Notes: a model not told the origin generated them from the sequence alone. DNA of 64,000 bases from Natrinema sp. DC36 (GCF_020405225.1 NZ_CP084473.1:62001-126000); one strand, 5' to 3'; shown: positions 1 through 9,533, counted from the first letter of the stretch. Numbers and translations: made by a program.

Positions 1-407
1 CGAAACGACGGTACACACTCCATCAGCACATCGTCTTGCTCTGCCTCAAGGTACGGAAAACAACCAGAAAACACGACTCGCAGATCGCGCCGTCATTCAT
101 CAAGCGGAACACCAGTGAAGTAGCGATTCTTCTCGGTGACAAAGGCTATGACGATCAGAAGGTTCGTGTGTTAGCCCGTGAAGAAGGTGTTCGTCCGCTT
201 ATCAAGCACTAAGAGTTCTCATCACTTCACAAGGCGTGGAATGCTCGAATAGATGCTGATCTCTACGGTCAGCGCAGTCAGAACGAGACAGTAAACTCCC
301 GCCTCAAACGGAAGTACGGCGAATTCGTCCGCTCACAGTGCTGGTGGAAGCAGTTCCATGAACTCGCTATTGGCTGTCTCACTCACAACATCGACAAGAC
401 GCTCTAA
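1..407 (+). pseudogene. IS5-family (DDE) transposase, 3' part, degenerate
   Basis: The C-terminal half of a haloarchaeal IS5-type DDE transposase can be read: a GDKGYDD segment (second catalytic Asp), the text RPLIKH followed by an in-frame TAA near 210, then AWNARIDADLYGQRSQNE and TVNSRLKRKYGEF carrying the catalytic Glu, ending in THNIDKTL-stop. The upstream 120 bases are out of frame with this text, so at least one frameshift and one nonsense mutation are present and the copy is dead. The element begins outside the window. The tail is typical of these ISH transposases, so the family call is firm. Confidence 0.8.
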
Positions 408-487
408 ATGTTAGAAATAAAATTTTTATCCATCGATTCACTCCATTGGATGGCATATGAGGGAGGCTCTATACTGCCCAAACCTCA

Positions 488-661
488 TTACACGGTGGCC
501 TCTGCTCTGTCCTCCCGACATCTAGTAAACGAGAATCCAACGATGACTGCGAGGACAAGCGCAATCAGAGCAGGAACGGCCTCACCTGAAAGAAATGAAA
601 GCGTGCCTCCGGTCAAAAGCAATCCTACTCCTGCCAAATGAAAGGTGCTGATTGTATCCAT
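488..661 (-). CDS. small two-helix membrane protein (57 aa)
   Basis: ATG at 661 opens a 57-residue frame beginning MDTISTFHLAGVGLLLTGG. Two hydrophobic stretches (about residues 8-24 and 30-46) are followed by a charged tail, FTRCREDRAEATV. It looks like the small orphan membrane proteins common in haloarchaea; no function can be assigned. It stands alone between the transposase remnant and the lipoprotein gene. The competing plus-strand frame over the same bases has no hydrophobic or acidic character. The 300 bases between this gene and 967 show nothing else recognisable. Confidence 0.5.
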   Translation of the reverse strand: MDTISTFHLAGVGLLLTGGTLSFLSGEAVPALIALVLAVIVGFSFTRCREDRAEATV

Positions 662-966
662 ACATCATGGTTTCTGATCGACAATAATAAAACCCCGCAA
701 CACAGGTTCTACTCAAAAGTCATCCCCATTCGCGTACTGTCTGCTCATTCCGTAGGCACTATTCAGTTGAGGGGTGTGAAGTAAGCACACCTACCTAACA
801 GCTTTTTCAACGGGAAAGGTGTCGAGACAATAGGGTTTCACCAGAGTCGCCTATTACTAAATGTCGAATAATTCAGGCACCGGAGTACACTGAGCGGCGA
901 GATTCGATCAGTAGTTTCTGATTAACAGATGAATAAGGAAGGGGAAATAGTTTGTCACCACGACTG

Positions 967-2232
967 ATGACAGATCGGAATCGACGATCGTTCGTGACGA
1001 CTGTTGCAGCAGCTGGAACACTTAGCCTCTCTGGCTGTCTCTCACAGTTACGACAATGGCGGGGAAACGGTAACACGTCAAACCAATCACCATCGAACGA
1101 AGACTCTTCTGGACCTGGTGGCACTGACGGACTATCGAAGCTGCCCGGGGAATCAATCGAGAACTTTGAAACTCTCGACGAATGGAACGCAATGATCGAC
1201 GCTGGTACTCTCAAGACTGGGACGGATGATCCGTATGGCGGCTCGCAGTCGGCACACCTCACAGCGAGCGAGGACACGGAATATGCAGCTATATATAAAT
1301 TATTTGATAGCAAAGATCTGAGTGGGAAAAACCTCTCTCTCGCAGTGAAATTTACCGGACGTCAGCAACTCCGCCTCACGATCGAACTGTTCGCACCGAA
1401 CTCACGTAACGTACACGTGTTACATCGGACGCTTGTCGGGCCGGCCGATCGGTGGGTACGCGTCGACTTCGGTACCCATCGGATTGAAACACAGCCCGAC
1501 TTGGAAAACGTCCGGCAGATTCGGGTGACTGCTCGCCGCCGTGGTAATACGTCCGGTTCGCTCGACTGCCAAGTCGACGACCTCCGGACTGTCGACCGTC
1601 CGAAGACGGGAAAAGTTATGCTCTTGTTCAACGGGACCCTCGACGAACACTATGCGCACGCATTCAAGCAGATGGAGTCCTACGGCTATGCAGGTGTCGA
1701 GGCAGTTATGCCTGAAGCCATCGGCCGAGACGGCAGACTTACGATAAATCGACTTACGGAGATGAATGACGCAGGTTGGGATATGGCAGCTAGACCACGA
1801 ACTGGCGCGCAATTTCTCCACGAGTATTCTCCTAAAGAGCAACAGGAAATGGTTCAGTGGACAAAGGAATTTCTCGAAAGTCGTGGCTTCGAAGACGGTG
1901 CACAACACTTCGTCACACCAAAAAACGTACTCAGTCCGACTGCTCGCGATCTCGTTAAGGAGCGCCATGAACAGGCGTTTCGATTTGGTGGGAGTCCAAA
2001 TGGGTTACCGCTTACGGATCCACATAATATCGGGTTCTTCTCCGGCAGTGCTGGGGATGTGACGAGAACGTATATCGATTATGCCGCACAGTACGGTCAA
2101 CTCGCAGTGTTACAGTTCGATTACATCGGCGGTGAAGATGGGATGAGCGAACAGGCATTCGAACGTGTTCTTAAATATATCGACGGACAGGATGTCAAGG
2201 TCGTGACTGCGACCGATCTATTAGAATCGTAA
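967..2232 (+). CDS. Tat lipoprotein with polysaccharide deacetylase-like domain
   Basis: A 421-residue exported lipoprotein. The N-terminus carries a twin-arginine signal (NRRSFVTT, RR at 6-7) and a lipobox LSGC with Cys24, so it is probably Tat-exported and lipid-anchored. Residues about 45-205 form a beta-rich region resembling a carbohydrate-binding module (IENFETLDEW...VDDLRTV). Residues about 210-421 resemble the NodB/polysaccharide deacetylase fold: LLFNGTLDEHYAHAF takes the place of the usual TFDDG motif, followed by MEAVMPEAIG-like and GWDMAARPRTG segments. The usual Asp-Asp metal motif is not conserved, so it may bind or modify surface glycans without classical deacetylase activity. 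The ATG at 967 is preferred over a TTG at 952 because it places the RR motif normally. Confidence 0.7.
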   Translation: MTDRNRRSFVTTVAAAGTLSLSGCLSQLRQWRGNGNTSNQSPSNEDSSGPGGTDGLSKLPGESIENFETLDEWNAMIDAGTLKTGTDDPYGGSQSAHLTASEDTEYAAIYKLFDSKDLSGKNLSLAVKFTGRQQLRLTIELFAPNSRNVHVLHRTLVGPADRWVRVDFGTHRIETQPDLENVRQIRVTARRRGNTSGSLDCQVDDLRTVDRPKTGKVMLLFNGTLDEHYAHAFKQMESYGYAGVEAVMPEAIGRDGRLTINRLTEMNDAGWDMAARPRTGAQFLHEYSPKEQQEMVQWTKEFLESRGFEDGAQHFVTPKNVLSPTARDLVKERHEQAFRFGGSPNGLPLTDPHNIGFFSGSAGDVTRTYIDYAAQYGQLAVLQFDYIGGEDGMSEQAFERVLKYIDGQDVKVVTATDLLES

Positions 2233-2345
2233 CAACACTCGCCCACAGTTTAAACACGGTATCTCAATTACGGAGGTGTGATACGCTATTTACCTCGATC
2301 ACTGATGAAACAGGACGAGTGTTTTCAGTTATTATCACAAGGTGG

Positions 2346-2935
2346 TTCAGTAGACTACCCTACTTCGCTCGTTGAGGGTAGAGCTTTGATAAGGACTCCC
2401 GGAAATCAATCGCAGCGATAGGCTGGTGACTCTTGCCATTCAACGCCCCACCATTCACACGCACGTCTACTGGTGTCGAAGGAAATCGGAGATTTCCTGA
2501 CCATTGGAAAATTCCGTTTTCCAAGACACCTCCGCCCCCCGACGTGGGCGAGGAACCGAGTCTGTGGCGCCGCTTCCGGGCGTATCGTTGCACGATGTTT
2601 TTCGCCGTCGGATTTGTCGCGGTGCGCGAACCTACAGTCCGTCCGAGAACAGCGTTAGGACGTGTGGTTCGGAGCGACCTGTTCGACGGTGACGCCACGT
2701 TCTGGGGCCTTGTACTCAACGTACTCGAACAGACATCGGAACGCCTATACGTGATGCCACTTCGCCTGTGGAAGCCGCTCGCGGGTATCTGTTAGGTCTT
2801 CGGACACGATTACGTCACAGTTGTATTCGACGGTTTCATTGGCGACGGTGTGGCGCTCCTTGAGGTCGGAGACACCACCTTGTATTATGTTGAATCACGC
2901 GTGGTATTTGCGACGAACAGGACGTGAATCGTTGC
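2346..2935 (-). pseudogene. TnpB (IS1341-type) remnant
   Basis: Minus-strand text in shifting frames matches haloarchaeal TnpB: VSDLKERHTVANETVEY, CDVIVSEDLTDTRERLPQAK (RuvC-II region with Glu), FEYVEYKAPERGVTVEQVAP, NHTS-stop-RCSRTDCRFAHRD (zinc ribbon, broken by a stop). It runs on to a structured end near 2346 (GAGCGAAGTAGGGTAGTCTA on the minus strand). There are several stops and frameshifts, so it is dead. The 250 bases upstream (2935-3180) may be further debris but I cannot read a protein from them. The same terminal sequence recurs on the plus strand at about 5258-5276. Confidence 0.65.
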
Positions 2936-3237
2936 GTCGACCTAGTGAGCAATGTCTGTAGCGCGGTACAGGATGGCTGCCGCGCCGTTGCTCCCGTCAA
3001 ACGGGAAGAGAACAACCTCATACATAGTCCCATAACAGAGTTCGATAGCACATCGCTAATGCCTTTGCATCCTTGCAGTAAGCGGAAGTGCCTTTCTGTC
3101 CTCAACTCCGTAGTAAAGCATTCGTGCTTACCGGCCGGACGACGTCAAACGTTTCCGTCAGGCAACACTGAGTGTCACTATTGACAGAAATACGAGAAAG
3201 AGAAGGGCTCATTAGCCAGTAGTGTGAGTTTCAAGAC

Positions 3238-3915
3238 ATGGCATCGTGGAAACGGGATTTTGCAAGCGGGATCGTCGTCCTCGGTCCCATTCTCATCACA
3301 CTCTACGTTATCTATTGGCTCTATGGACTGGCCGCCGGTCTGACACCGGGGCTAATTCTTAACGCCGACACACTCGAGCCGCTCATTTCGGGCTCAAGCG
3401 CGTCGACTGAGCAAATACGCGAGCAAATGGCCCAATTTCTCCGCGTAATCACCGCGCTGACTGTGTTTGCCATCCTGACGTTTTCGATCGGGTACCTTAT
3501 GCGGACGACTATCGGTGGGCTGGTCGAACGACTCGTCGACAACCTGGCGAATCAAGTGCCCGTAATCCGACTCGTCTACAACGCCTCGAAGATGGCCGCT
3601 GAGACGGCCTTCGGCGAGCAGGAATCGCTCCAGAAGCCGGTCAAGATCGAGACCTGGGAAGGGCTACGGATGACGGCCTTCAAGACCGGCAAGGTGACTG
3701 ACGACGGCCGCGAAGTCTTATTCTTGCCCACCTCGCCGAACATCACGACGGGCTACGTCGTCGAAGTCGAACCCAGTGAGATCACCGACCTTGATGAGAA
3801 CGTCGAAGACGCGCTGACGCGCGTGCTCAGCGGTGGGTTCGGTGACGCAAACCATCGCGGTATGGATGCTGACATCTCCATCGACGAAGCGAAGCCGAGC
3901 AGGACCGACGACTAA
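3238..3915 (+). CDS. DUF502 family membrane protein
   Basis: 225 residues beginning MASWKRDFASGIVVLGPIL, the characteristic start of DUF502 proteins. A first membrane segment covers about residues 9-30 and a second about 65-90 (VITALTVFAILTFSIGYLMR). A conserved soluble domain follows with the signature text PVIRLVYNASKMAAE and VLFLPTSPNITTGYVVEV. DUF502 proteins are widespread in bacteria and archaea; their function is unresolved. Length is normal and the frame is intact. It sits between two TnpB fragments, with no partner gene. Confidence 0.85.
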   Translation: MASWKRDFASGIVVLGPILITLYVIYWLYGLAAGLTPGLILNADTLEPLISGSSASTEQIREQMAQFLRVITALTVFAILTFSIGYLMRTTIGGLVERLVDNLANQVPVIRLVYNASKMAAETAFGEQESLQKPVKIETWEGLRMTAFKTGKVTDDGREVLFLPTSPNITTGYVVEVEPSEITDLDENVEDALTRVLSGGFGDANHRGMDADISIDEAKPSRTDD

Positions 3916-3992
3916 CAACGAAAGTACGGTTCTCTCGGATCAGAACGCGATGTGCGCGCCATATCGATCATCGTCCCGCTCGCTTAGCGGTC

Positions 3993-4457
3993 TCATGGCC
4001 GTCCCTGTATGATGTTCACGGGTGCTACATGCCTGTTGATCTGAAATTCGACACCTTCGACGTCTGAAAGCTCCCGTATACTCCAGTGAGAGAGAACCAC
4101 GATAAGGGTCCCGGCAATACCGTTGATCCCGATGACCAGTTCTCGAGTAACGCCGAGGACATGCGGTGCTACCGCGATTCAAATTCCAAGTAGGGTAGTG
4201 AGCCCCGCGACGATGATGCTTGGGGACCGTCGTTCGCTGACTAGATAAGCCTGCAACGATGCAAGGAACGCAACCACTGCGCCGACAAGAACGTTCTGGG
4301 TTCCCATAAAGTTGGTAATCGTGAAAATAACCGTCGATACCATGATGAACGTGCCGAACACTGCTACCAGCCCGGCTATCCGTTCAACGAATACTAATGA
4401 ATCGGGCGCGGATCGCGCCCGATTCATGTGTGAATGTATGTCCACTTCGTATTTCAT
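3993..4457 (-). pseudogene. small membrane protein gene broken by a nonsense codon
   Basis: From ATG 4457 the frame reads MKYEVDIHSHMNRARSAPDS, then two hydrophobic segments (LVAVFGTFIMVSTVIFTITN and VLVGAVVAFLASLQAYLV) and SIIVAGLTTLLGI-stop near 4180. The same frame continues without a shift as IAVAPHVLGVTRELVIGING plus a further hydrophobic stretch, ending at 3993. A single TGA in a conserved-looking coding frame points to a recent inactivation. The family is not recognised. Confidence 0.5.
4398..4426. repeat. 13-bp perfect palindrome, 3-bp loop
   Basis: TGAATCGGGCGCG, then GAT, then CGCGCCCGATTCA. It lies inside the coding frame of the broken membrane protein gene, around its MNRARSAPDSL codons. 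Confidence 0.85.
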
Positions 4458-4538
4458 AATGGCGGACAGATCTCTCTCGAGGAAGTCCCATTTTTCGAAT
4501 CTACTGATAACGGATTCGGGACGTGTTCCTGGACCGGT

Positions 4539-5068
4539 GTCGAAGATGTGACACCGACGGTAGCACTGCTCCCCGTCAGGAGCACGGAACATCACGAACC
4601 ACACGCATCCGTCGGTACGGACACAATCATCACCCGTCCGATGGCTGCAGAAGTCGACCGGCGCAGCGACTTCGATTCAATCGTCCTGCCAACGCTACCG
4701 GTTGACATTGCGACGTATCACGGTCACTTTCCAGAGACGTTATCGGTCTCTGCGGAGACGCTTTGACAGTACGTCCGCGACGTTCTCGACTCATTGTCGG
4801 ACTCGAGCGTCGAGGTGGTCGTGTTCGTCAATGGCCACGGCTGGAACGGCAGAATGCTCGGGAATCTGGCCCGTAATGTTGCCGACGACTCTATAGTCGA
4901 CCTCGAAGCGTTTCTCTGGGAGTGGATGCGCGCTCTGTGGACGACCACGTCGGCCACGCGAGCGAACTTGAGACATCCGTGCACCTTCACATCTGTCCCA
5001 ATGGTATCGGCGAACCGGTCGAGGGCGACGCCACGGTGTGTGACGACACGGTCGCAAACGTAATCTGA
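4539..5068 (+). pseudogene. creatininase-family amidohydrolase, decayed
   Basis: The frame contains creatininase-family landmarks: VALLPVRSTEHHEPHASVGT, DTIITRPMAAEV, IVLPTLPVDIATYHGHFPET, then a TGA at 4764-4766, then DSSVEVVVFVNGHGWNGRML (the NGHGGN metal-site motif with one change). After about 4930 the reading shifts by one frame to VGHASELETSVHLHICPNGI and ends at 5068. One stop and one frameshift make it a pseudogene. The family hydrolyses cyclic amides such as creatinine; the original substrate cannot be told. Confidence 0.75.
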
Positions 5069-5147
5069 CTGGCAACAAAGGAGATCAGACTGAAGCATCT
5101 CCGTATGGCGCAAAAGTAGTTAGACGGAGCGCGCCCAGAGATATTCG

Positions 5148-5259
5148 CTTGAATCGCGAGACATTGGCCGTGAACGGCGAGTATGAGCCTACCAGAATGG
5201 CCAAAACGGGAGTTCACGTGAACACCCCACCCTCAATGAAGCAGACGGCGAAGCCGTGA
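5148..5259 (+). pseudogene. TnpB C-terminal tail with element end
   Basis: The plus strand reads NRETLAVNGEYEPTRMAKTG then VHVNTPPSMKQTAKP-stop, the typical C-terminal tail of haloarchaeal IS1341-type TnpB. It is followed directly by GAGCGAGTAGGTAGTCTACT, which matches the terminal sequence of the minus-strand remnant at 2346. Nothing of the catalytic domain remains. Confidence 0.6.
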
Positions 5260-5278
5260 GCGAGTAGGTAGTCTACTA

Positions 5279-5458
5279 TCAAAAGTTGACCTGAAAAAGC
5301 CGAGTCCGTCTCTTGTCCTCGGACAGTAGGGGCCGGGTTGAATCCGTGACGACACAGTCGGTACAGCAGAACTGGTTCCCGTCCTCTATAATTTCGCTCC
5401 CTTCAATGGGGAGGTCACAGAGTGTGCAACCGATTTCTGACGTAGTATGATCAGACAT
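5279..5458 (-). CDS. small CxxC zinc-finger protein, possibly truncated (59 aa)
   Basis: ATG 5458 gives MSDHTTSEIGCTLCDLPIEG then a FCCTDC motif: CxxC - 18 residues - CCxxC, a small zinc-binding knuckle. The arrangement resembles the N-terminal metal-binding segment of heavy-metal P-type ATPases or a free haloarchaeal zinc-finger protein. The last residues (TRLFQVNF) come from sequence abutting the TnpB element end, so the 3' part has probably been replaced. It starts 3 bases after the stop of the upstream membrane protein gene, suggesting one transcript. Confidence 0.45.
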   Translation of the reverse strand: MSDHTTSEIGCTLCDLPIEGSEIIEDGNQFCCTDCVVTDSTRPLLSEDKRRTRLFQVNF

Positions 5459-5461
5459 CCT

Positions 5462-5665
5462 TTAGTCACTGATGACAGTCACTGTGATTTTCTGTGTGTC
5501 GATACCATCGTAGAACGGTAGTTTCGGGTGTGGGATATGGATACCCAGTCCCATCAATCCGTGCGCTAGCAGGACGTACCCGAGCGCGACGAACGCGACC
5601 CCAAGCAGTCGGTGTATGCGCCGGCGATGACTGACATCGATGGAATCGATCACGGTCCCGTACAC
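5462..5665 (-). CDS. small membrane protein (67 aa or longer)
   Basis: The frame ends in KITVTVISD-stop at 5462. It contains a charged loop DSIDVSHRRRIHRLLG and a hydrophobic helix GVAFVALGYVLLAHGLMGLG. A GTG at 5665 is the first plausible start shown. The frame stays open to about 5785 through another hydrophobic stretch (AAVALAALSVGTLLTVFVYG), so the true protein may be about 100 residues with a non-standard or lost start. Function unknown; co-directional with the zinc-finger gene. Confidence 0.45.
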   Translation of the reverse strand: MYGTVIDSIDVSHRRRIHRLLGVAFVALGYVLLAHGLMGLGIHIPHPKLPFYDGIDTQKITVTVISD

Positions 5666-5904
5666 GAAAACGGTGAGAAGTGTGCCAACGCTGAGGGCTG
5701 CAAGTGCAACTGCGGCCCCGGCAGAAGTGGAACCTGATTCATAGCTGTCGGTTCGAACTTCGATATCGGTTAAGCTAGCCGTTCAAGGTAGTAATATATT
5801 TTGTCACGCCACCCTCAGCTTAGAGCGCATCAGCAACCGATTATTCATCCCTGCCATAGATAGTATCTTCGTCGAGATACCAAGAGTGATACCCATCTGT
5901 AGTT

Positions 5905-5948
5905 GCTGTTCAGTCTGTATACGTAGTTATCGTTTAGTACAGATGAAC
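5905..5948. repeat. GTAGTTGxxGTTCAGTACAG-type repeat, tandem degenerate pair
   Basis: GTAGTTGCTGTTCAGTCTG is followed by GTAGTTATCGTTTAGTACAG. Better copies of the same motif lie at about 15402, 16024, 19050 and 21358. It sits in a 540-bp intergenic stretch whose only other content is the 33-residue frame at 6005. Confidence 0.5.
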
Positions 5949-6004
5949 TACTTAGTGGTCATTGGTCAACTTTAACTGCATGAGTAACCAGAATCTATGT
6001 AGAA

Positions 6005-6106
6005 ATGGACTGGCTTGATATATCGGTATCAGTACTAGTCTTAGTCCTAATAGCAGTCTTTCTGCTGGGGACTATCATGGCCAGTGCGACCGCTGGGTTC
6101 TGGTGA
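6005..6106 (+). CDS. single-span membrane micropeptide (33 aa)
   Basis: ATG 6005 gives MDWLDISVSVLVLVLIAVFL then LGTIMASATAGFW-stop: essentially one transmembrane helix with an acidic N-terminus. Such archaellin- or halocyanin-independent micropeptides are common but rarely annotated in haloarchaea. It could be chance, but the composition is far from random. Confidence 0.4.
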   Translation: MDWLDISVSVLVLVLIAVFLLGTIMASATAGFW

Positions 6107-6331
6107 GTATCTACCGAACACTCCACGCAATGCTGGTTAAATGATCAGTAACAAGTTCCTGTTCAGCGATACGGTAATCACCGGTTCGTTCACCAAGTTC
6201 AATCAGTGTGGCCAGTGCAAGGTAGTGCTACACTAGACAGCGCCCGCACAATACGGGAGATATTCATATGGTATATAATACTACTTCATAGCCAATAAGT
6301 ATTTAAAAAATGATTTTCAATACCCAGATTG

Positions 6332-7021
6332 ATGCGCCCTCCACTTGACCTCCGTGACGCCTGTTACATTGCGGTGGTCCTTGTCGTTTCGAGTATCGTC
6401 GGTATGGCATCCGAACAGTCACCGTACCCGGTCCGCACAGACCTCATGTACACTCTTGAGGGAAATGCCGTCGCAGTACTCCAGCCCGACCCAAACCTTA
6501 TCTTAACCACGGTATTTGTCGTCGTCTATCTTCTTGTGTACCCCACACTGCTTCTCGCTACGTATATTAGTTTGAAATATCACCACGGTCGCAACCGGGC
6601 ACTTGATTACGTCACCACGTACACGACTGTCCTCATTGTGTCCATGCCATTCTTCTACTTCGTGCCCGTCGGCGTCACCGGATACTACTTGCAAGGCGTT
6701 GATCCAGTACTCTATGAATCCACCGGCCCGATTCAGACATTCATGAAGAATGTCGACACCCTTCAAAAGGCATTCCCGAGCTTGCACGCTGGCCTCGCCG
6801 GAACTGCAGCCCTCTACGCACCTAGTGGCTACAAACGGCTCAGTTGGGCGATCACCGGTACCATCCTCGCCTCCACGCTATATCTCGGCATCCACTGGCT
6901 CACGGACCTTGTCGTCGGCCTCGCCTTAGCATATGGCTGCTACCTTGCCACGCCGACAATCCGTGCCCACCTCAAACACGGTGGTCCGCAGCCGGAACCG
7001 GTTACCGTCACCGACGACTGA
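6332..7021 (+). CDS. PAP2-superfamily membrane phosphatase/transferase
   Basis: 229 residues with about six membrane segments. The acid phosphatase motifs are readable: KAFPSLHAGLAGTAAL (central Ser-x-His motif) and LGIHWLTDLVVGLALA (His...Asp motif). The family cleaves or transfers lipid phosphates (phosphatidate phosphatase, or inositol-phosphoceramide-synthase-like) with the active site facing outward. The ATG at 6332 is preferred over the TTG immediately before it. The upstream stretch TATTTAAAAAATG supplies an AT-rich promoter. No obvious operon partner. Confidence 0.8.
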   Translation: MRPPLDLRDACYIAVVLVVSSIVGMASEQSPYPVRTDLMYTLEGNAVAVLQPDPNLILTTVFVVVYLLVYPTLLLATYISLKYHHGRNRALDYVTTYTTVLIVSMPFFYFVPVGVTGYYLQGVDPVLYESTGPIQTFMKNVDTLQKAFPSLHAGLAGTAALYAPSGYKRLSWAITGTILASTLYLGIHWLTDLVVGLALAYGCYLATPTIRAHLKHGGPQPEPVTVTDD

Positions 7022-7378
7022 CCGCTTTGAGTGCCGCCTTCCTGCAAGAAACTGGTGCGTCTAGAAACTATGGACGAGGACAGAAGTATGCTGAAGTTCG
7101 GCGTCAGTAATGTGCTCGAAGAAAAATACTACTTTGAGTACCAAGAACGCGTCACGCTCAACGTTCGTGATACCCCCCACTGGGAGGGAGTGCCTTTCTT
7201 ACTTTGATCACAGAAAGCTAGCCGGTAAATAGGCAGCTGTAGTGACCAGTAGTTCCACTATATTAATTATATAAAGAAGTGGCTTTTAACAAAGCCAATT
7301 ATCCTGGGGGCACTGATTCGAAGGTTGAGAATGTAGAGCTTCGATTTGATTCTGCGAAACCGCTGGAGGAAATTCGAT

Positions 7379-7597
7379 CTATTCCGTTTTGGAGTTCTGA
7401 GCGCTCCCAACAGACCAATTCATCTTCGAAGAAAGTGTCTCGCCAAGCCACATCACCGACCCGAGGACAACCGTAACGCAGAGTGCCGTGAACGCAGCAC
7501 CCTGTGTTGCGTAATAGCTCGCAGATACCAGGGTTACCACGTATGTCCCTGCAGCGATTACGCTGAGTACAATCCACTTTCTGTCGATGGCTGTCAT
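7379..7597 (-). CDS. small two-span membrane protein (72 aa)
   Basis: ATG 7597 gives MTAIDRKWIVLSVIAAGTYV followed by a second helix FTALCVTVVLGSVMWLG and a polar tail. Two transmembrane helices, no recognised domain. The opposite-strand frame is rich in Lys/Arg/Ser and looks like a shadow. Confidence 0.55.
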   Translation of the reverse strand: MTAIDRKWIVLSVIAAGTYVVTLVSASYYATQGAAFTALCVTVVLGSVMWLGETLSSKMNWSVGSAQNSKTE

Positions 7598-7701
7598 ACT
7601 GGAATCTCGTTACGACACCCTAAGATCACCAAGGTTTCAAACGAAAGTCCAGGAAATGTGATTCCGTCCGATTGGTCTCAATCACCTCACTCAAGATCAG
7701 A

Positions 7702-8322
7702 TGACTATCGCTCGGCGTTTAATCTCCTCAAGAAACCTCAAAATGCCGCCCGGATAGGCACAGGGAGATGGCCGCCTGGCGGCATGGAAACTGGATCAGT
7801 GGGGTTGGGTGCTGATTGGATCGTGTCGCGCGGTGGGAAACGCGACAGTGAATCTGTTCGTCCTGCTCCATATCAACCCCGCTCCGATTCTAAGTGTCTT
7901 GGAACCGTCCTCCTGACCCGTTCAACTCCCGCCGATATCGGGTAGCTACTCTTCTGCGAGTTCGATACGCCAGCAATCGTCTTGGGAGCCGGCGAACGAC
8001 AGCCGCCAGTTCTGGATGAGATAACGTCCCCGATTCGAGGCCGGGCGCTTCCAGCGCGTCGATTGTCACCGTCTGGGAGCCCCCACCTGAGTCCCCAACG
8101 AAGGACTTGCCGTCTGGACCCGATCGCTCGAGGAAAGAATCTGAAGGAACGGAGACCGCTCGTTCCAGTCAGAAACTACTCTCCTCCACCGACAACCCGC
8201 TCTCGAAGCCGTTTTTCGCGCCTGACGGGTGAGGCGCGCTCACGTGTGCCTCGAGAACACCCATGAGCACAGATCGACCAATCCATCGCGAGCAACACCA
8301 AGACCACCACTATGACTGCAAC
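7702..8322. repeat. about 620-bp duplicated block, copy 1 (partner 17873-18497)
   Basis: This block closely parallels the later one, e.g. GGGTTGGGTGCTGATTGGAT and CTCAAGAAACCTCAAAA occur in both, and both end in a frame beginning MSTDRPIHREQHQDHH. Copy 1 is the more decayed. It carries frameshifts in the minus-strand reading frame, and the SWIM gene stops after 25 residues. Homology ends near 8322 inside that gene. Confidence 0.85.
8211..8237 (+). promoter_or_regulatory. leader element 1 (T-box plus G/C stem)
   Basis: GTTTTTCGCGCCTGACGGGT followed by GAGGCGC, 52 bp before the ATG at 8263. Same layout as the other leader elements. Confidence 0.55.
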
Positions 8323-8340
8323 GACAATAGTATTGACTAA
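8263..8340 (+). pseudogene. SWIM zinc-finger gene, 5' fragment
   Basis: 25 codons beginning MSTDRPIHREQHQDHHYDCN then NSID-stop. The first 22 residues match the N-terminus of the intact SWIM protein at 18439; homology then ends abruptly. A truncated duplicate, not a functional gene. Confidence 0.7.
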
Positions 8341-8384
8341 TAGGGCTTCAACAGAGTCAATGCTCCCGAAGATGATGGTAGAGT

Positions 8385-9386
8385 ATGCGCATTGGAACTG
8401 GATTGTTTAGCGGTCAACGACGACCGGACGATGATCGTTCGATGACCGAAATCTACGATGAGATGATTGAGCTCGGTAAACACGCTGAGGAAGTCGGCCT
8501 GGACAGTCTTTGGGCTTCTGAGCACCACTTCGCAGAAGACGCCTATCTACCAGGGGTGTCCACGACGCTTGGTGGCCTCGCAACCGCCACTGATGATATC
8601 CAAATCGGTACGTCGATGATCCTCGCCCCACTACACAATCCGGTCCGATTGGCAGAGAATGCAGCGACCCTTAGCCTGCTGTCTAACGGACGCTTCACGC
8701 TCGGTGTCGCAAACGGCTATCGGGACGTTGAGTTCAAAAACTTCGGCATCCCAAAACGGGAACGTGCGAACCGGACAGAGGAAGCTATCAAGATTGCGCG
8801 CCGCGCGTGGAGCGATGGTCCGCTTGACTACCAGCCGCTGTTTGCAGATGTCTCCGAGGACGCAATGATTACACCGAAGCCCGATATCGCCCCCGAGATC
8901 ACGATAGGAGGTCTATCGAAAAATGCGGTTCGCCGTTCCGCGCAGATGGCCGACGGTTGGACGGCCCCCGAAATGACTTCGCTTGACGATATCGCAAAAC
9001 GGAAGCGATACATCGAGCGGCTCCGCGAGGTGGAGAAGAAGTCTGGCGACTTCACTGTATACATCCAACGGTACTGCTACGTTGACGAGTCCGAGGAAGC
9101 GGCGTGGGAAACGATTCAGGACAGTCTATTCTACGTACAGCGCAAGTACGACGAGTGGTTCGGTCTCGGTGACGATGGTCTATCAGAGGAGCGGAAACAA
9201 GAAATCCGCGACTATACGATGGTCGGCTCCCCCGAGGAAATCGCTGAAGAACTCGATGAGTACGAGGACGTCTTGGGTGATGATATTCACATGATTCTCC
9301 GCACGTATCATCCCGGCATCGGGACTGAGAATCTGCGTCGCACGAACGAGATGATCGGGGACGAGATCGCCCCGCAGTTCCAGTAG
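8385..9386 (+). CDS. LLM-class flavin-dependent oxidoreductase
   Basis: 333 residues with the bacterial-luciferase-like TIM-barrel signature: EEVGLDSLWASEHHF near the start, IQIGTSMILAPLHNPVRLAE, LSNGRFTLGVANGYRD and late MVGSPEEIAEELDEYED. Members use FMN or F420 with substrates such as alkanes, sulfonates or methylene-H4MPT; the substrate here is not evident. ATG 8385 is in a standard position and the frame is intact. It directly follows the truncated duplicate and precedes a divergent MFS gene. Confidence 0.88.
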   Translation: MRIGTGLFSGQRRPDDDRSMTEIYDEMIELGKHAEEVGLDSLWASEHHFAEDAYLPGVSTTLGGLATATDDIQIGTSMILAPLHNPVRLAENAATLSLLSNGRFTLGVANGYRDVEFKNFGIPKRERANRTEEAIKIARRAWSDGPLDYQPLFADVSEDAMITPKPDIAPEITIGGLSKNAVRRSAQMADGWTAPEMTSLDDIAKRKRYIERLREVEKKSGDFTVYIQRYCYVDESEEAAWETIQDSLFYVQRKYDEWFGLGDDGLSEERKQEIRDYTMVGSPEEIAEELDEYEDVLGDDIHMILRTYHPGIGTENLRRTNEMIGDEIAPQFQ

Positions 9387-9533
9387 CACTCCAATTCAGC
9401 GGCGGTCCAATCTTTCGCCTCGTTTATCCGCATCCCGCGGTCGTCTGTAGAGTTGGCAATGTCGTTTTGTTGTGCGGCGCTCCGACTCGTCTACTGTTCG
9501 ATACTCGGGTCAAGATATCGTGAGGATTGTCGA

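Noticed and set aside
408-641. 77-codon plus-strand frame after the IS remnant
   Set aside because: Composition is neutral/basic, no motif, and the minus strand holds a better small membrane gene (488-661).
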